Origin: Actinomycetes bacterium
GTDB lineage: Bacteria > Actinomycetota > Acidimicrobiia > Acidimicrobiales > Bog-793
Length of the DNA: 15,111 bases
Reading direction: 5' to 3'
Assembly: GCA_021821585.1 (NCBI GenBank)
Contig: JAKACF010000034.1
Location: 1-15,111 of the forward strand
Shown here: in pieces, positions 13,294 to 15,111 of the stretch
Layout of the letters: each line of letters starts with the position of its first letter
Position numbering within the stretch: the first letter of the stretch is position 1
Position numbers and translations under genes: made by a program
Notes under the pieces: generated by a model
The model's input: only the letters and a program-made list of their open reading frames with translations
Told to the model about the DNA's origin: nothing
Database searches by the model: none

Positions 13294-14397
13294 TCAGGAC
13301 CCCCCGATCAGCTCCTTCGCGCGCTCGATCCCGGCGGTGAACTCTGCCCGGGCGCGCTCTAGTGTGAACTCTCCGGCCCGCTTGTGGCCCCGGTCGACGA
13401 GCATCTGTCTCAGGTCACCGTCCTCGACCACCCGCCGGGCGGCAGCCGCCACGACGGCGGGCTCCTTCGAGTCCAAGATCACGCCGGCCTCGCCGACGGT
13501 CTCGGGCACCGCCGCTGCCGAGTAGGCGACGACCGGCAGGCCGTGGTGCATGGCCTCGAGCAGGGGTGCGCAGAAGCCCTCGTGGTCCGAGCAGCAGACG
13601 TAGACGTCGCAGCTCTCGTACAGCGCAGCCAGCTCGCCAGCCGTGATCGAGCCGGCGAAGTCGACCGAGGAGGAGATGCCGAGGCGCTCGATGAGCTTGC
13701 GGACCCCGAGGGCGTAGGCCGGGCAGCTCTCCCGCCCGACGAGGTGGAGCCGTGCGTGCGGGTCGTAGGCCTTGAGGTAGGCGGCGAACGCCATCACGAC
13801 GTCGTGGTGGGCCTTGTGCGGGATCAGCTGGCCGACGAAGAGCCAGTCGGATCCTCCGCCCGCCCGCCGGGCCGCCAGCTCCTCCCTCGCCCGCGGGTCG
13901 GCGGGGACGTCGAAGTTCGTGTAGTCGACCATCAGCATGGACACGGCGGTGTGGCGGTAGCCCCACTCGTCGAGCTCCCGCACGTTGTACGCCGAGTCGC
14001 CGAGACCGAGCACGACCTCGGGAGCGAGGGCGGCCAACTGCTCCCGGCCGAGGCGGACCTCTTCGCCGAGGGACGGCATCCAGCGCTCGACGAGCTCGAC
14101 AGGCGTGATGTTGTGGTAGTCGAGCAGCTTCGGGCCCGGGTGAGCGGCGAAGGCGTCCGCCGCCGGGCTGCCGATCGAGCCCTGGTAGATGACCCACTGG
14201 CGCCCCCCGCCGAGCCGCGGCAGCTCGTCGATCGGGTGCACCCGGCCCGCCATCTCCGGTCCCATCGTGACCGAGTAGATCTCCGAGACGTAGCCGAGCG
14301 AGCGCAGCACCCGCTGGGCCTCCCGGGTGTGGTGGCTGACGGCGTCCCGCTCCACGATGGAGGGGAGCACCTGGTCGATCCGGACAGGAGGGGTCAT
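13294..14397 (-). CDS. GT4 family glycosyltransferase
   Basis: A 367-aa GT-B glycosyltransferase, most likely building a surface polysaccharide or glycolipid in the cytoplasm. The N-terminal domain begins RIDQVLPSIVERDAVSHHT. The C-terminal domain has WLFVGQLIPHKAHHDVVMAF, with a phosphate-binding Lys195, then LHLVGRE and the hallmark CDVYVCCSDHEGFCAPLLEAM with the E-x7-E pair at Glu273 and Glu281. The ATG at 14397 overlaps the stop of the upstream gene (ATGA) and has GAGGGG just before it; an open frame back to 14499 is arginine-rich noise. The overlap implies translational coupling with the methyltransferase-like gene, as in glycan clusters. The sugar specificity is unknown. Confidence 0.93.
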   Translation of the reverse strand: MTPPVRIDQVLPSIVERDAVSHHTREAQRVLRSLGYVSEIYSVTMGPEMAGRVHPIDELPRLGGGRQWVIYQGSIGSPAADAFAAHPGPKLLDYHNITPVELVERWMPSLGEEVRLGREQLAALAPEVVLGLGDSAYNVRELDEWGYRHTAVSMLMVDYTNFDVPADPRAREELAARRAGGGSDWLFVGQLIPHKAHHDVVMAFAAYLKAYDPHARLHLVGRESCPAYALGVRKLIERLGISSSVDFAGSITAGELAALYESCDVYVCCSDHEGFCAPLLEAMHHGLPVVAYSAAAVPETVGEAGVILDSKEPAVVAAAARRVVEDGDLRQMLVDRGHKRAGEFTLERARAEFTAGIERAKELIGGS

Positions 14398-15111
14398 CGC
14401 CCCTCGTCGGGACGGCGGGCGGCCACTGCGTAGGCCGAGCCCTCGGCGGACTCCCTCACGACGATCTCCTCGAGGCCGAGGCGGGCGAGCAGGTGGCACC
14501 AGGTGACCGGATGCAGCGGTCGCCCCGGCGAGAGGTCGCTCGCCACCGGGTCCGACTCGCGCAGCGGGACGGGGTTGGCGCTGAGGAGGACGAGGCGGGC
14601 GCCGGGCGCCAGCCGGGTCGCCACCAGCTGCGCCAGCGCACGGGCGCTCGAGGGGGTGACGCGGTCGGTCACGCCACTCAGCACCAGGCCGCCGAGCGAC
14701 TCTCTCGGCGTCTCGGCCAGCGCCTCGAGTGCCCCTCGGCGCTCCCTGCCCTGGCGGTGGCGGGGGTCGGCCCCGCGGGCGTCGAGACCTGCCGCGCAGA
14801 GGCGCTCGACGAGCAGGCCGTCTCCTGACTCGAGGTGCAGCACGGGGCCGTCGGGCGAGCCGAGCTGCTCCTCGAGGAACCGGTCGATGCCGGCATCGGG
14901 GAGGTGGCCGTCACCTTGCAGGCGGAGGGGCCGGACGGCGACCGCCGCCGGATCCTGCACTGCCCCGGCCAGGGCCCGGCGGAGCGCCCGCTCGACGAGC
15001 GTGCCGGCCGTGAGGCGGCGGGCGACGTCCGTCGCCACCTGGGTCTCGGTGACGGCGGCCTCGCCCGCCCGGCTGGCCATCTCGATGCTGCGGCGCTCGA
15101 TCGCCCGCACC
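14394..15111 (-). CDS. Methyltransferase-like protein (5' end outside the window)
   Basis: An open frame of at least 238 codons that continues past the window edge, so its true start is unknown. The C-terminal two thirds looks like a class I SAM-dependent methyltransferase: VLHLESGDGLLVERLCAAGLDARGADP resembles motif I and the following strand, LGGLVLSGVTDRV sits where motif IV is expected, and LAPGARLVLLSANPV then HPVTWCHLLARLGLEEIVV match the late strands and helix. Motif I is weakened, since the usual D-x-G-x-G reads H-L-E-S-G-D-G, so activity is uncertain. The N-terminal 80 residues are Ala/Arg-rich and helical-looking and may belong to another domain. It is coupled to the glycosyltransferase gene, suggesting sugar methylation in the same glycan pathway. 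Confidence 0.65.
   Translation of the reverse strand, partial: VRAIERRSIEMASRAGEAAVTETQVATDVARRLTAGTLVERALRRALAGAVQDPAAVAVRPLRLQGDGHLPDAGIDRFLEEQLGSPDGPVLHLESGDGLLVERLCAAGLDARGADPRHRQGRERRGALEALAETPRESLGGLVLSGVTDRVTPSSARALAQLVATRLAPGARLVLLSANPVPLRESDPVASDLSPGRPLHPVTWCHLLARLGLEEIVVRESAEGSAYAVAARRPDEGR

Overview
The window is about 15 kb of very GC-rich DNA, roughly 70% G+C by eye, with third codon positions almost always G or C. Many GTG starts, leaderless-looking starts, a type 2 valyl-tRNA synthetase and a SpoIID/LytB-domain wall protein with a threonine-run tail point to Actinomycetota. A member of the Acidimicrobiia is my best guess; that placement is inference from gene style, not from a marker search. 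The gene content is mostly ordinary chromosomal housekeeping. I see no insertion sequence, prophage, CRISPR array, tRNA or rRNA.

Left part (1-4213). A GT4-type glycosyltransferase gene and a TetR-family regulator gene run on the + strand. They meet, tail to tail, a minus-strand pair: an acyl-CoA dehydrogenase gene followed by an alpha/beta-hydrolase gene. A 16-bp near-palindrome sits directly before the TetR start. Its half-site CGGTAA recurs twice upstream of the acyl-CoA dehydrogenase gene, which suggests a small self-regulated lipid-catabolism regulon. A 308-bp gap with palindromes follows.

Middle part (4214-8922). A cold-shock protein gene lies downstream of cysS on the minus strand. cysS and valS are divergent, with only 20 bp between their start codons, and that gap holds an 11-bp palindrome carrying a -10-like hexamer in each direction. 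The valS end overlaps, tail to tail, the end of a small predicted lipoprotein gene.

Right-middle part (8482-13013, minus strand). In transcription order: a secreted SpoIID/LytB protein, an NAD(P)-dependent aldehyde dehydrogenase, a UPF0104/flippase-like membrane protein and the lipoprotein. The last three overlap by a few bases and probably form one transcription unit. The ribosome-binding sites of the dehydrogenase and lipoprotein genes are each the 3' arm of a perfect 6-bp CUCCUC/GAGGAG hairpin. The flippase-like gene has no ATG, GTG or TTG start before its first membrane helix.

Right end (13014-15111). A 280-bp gap rich in palindromes separates the SpoIID gene from a second glycan locus, a GT4 glycosyltransferase gene whose start overlaps (ATGA) the end of a methyltransferase-like gene that runs off the window.

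The most interesting signals are regulatory rather than a new enzyme system: the TetR operator pair, the two anti-Shine-Dalgarno hairpins in one operon, the shared synthetase promoter, the spacer palindrome at the SpoIID promoter, and the near confinement of CTAG to gene boundaries and -10 elements. All readings were made by eye without database searches.
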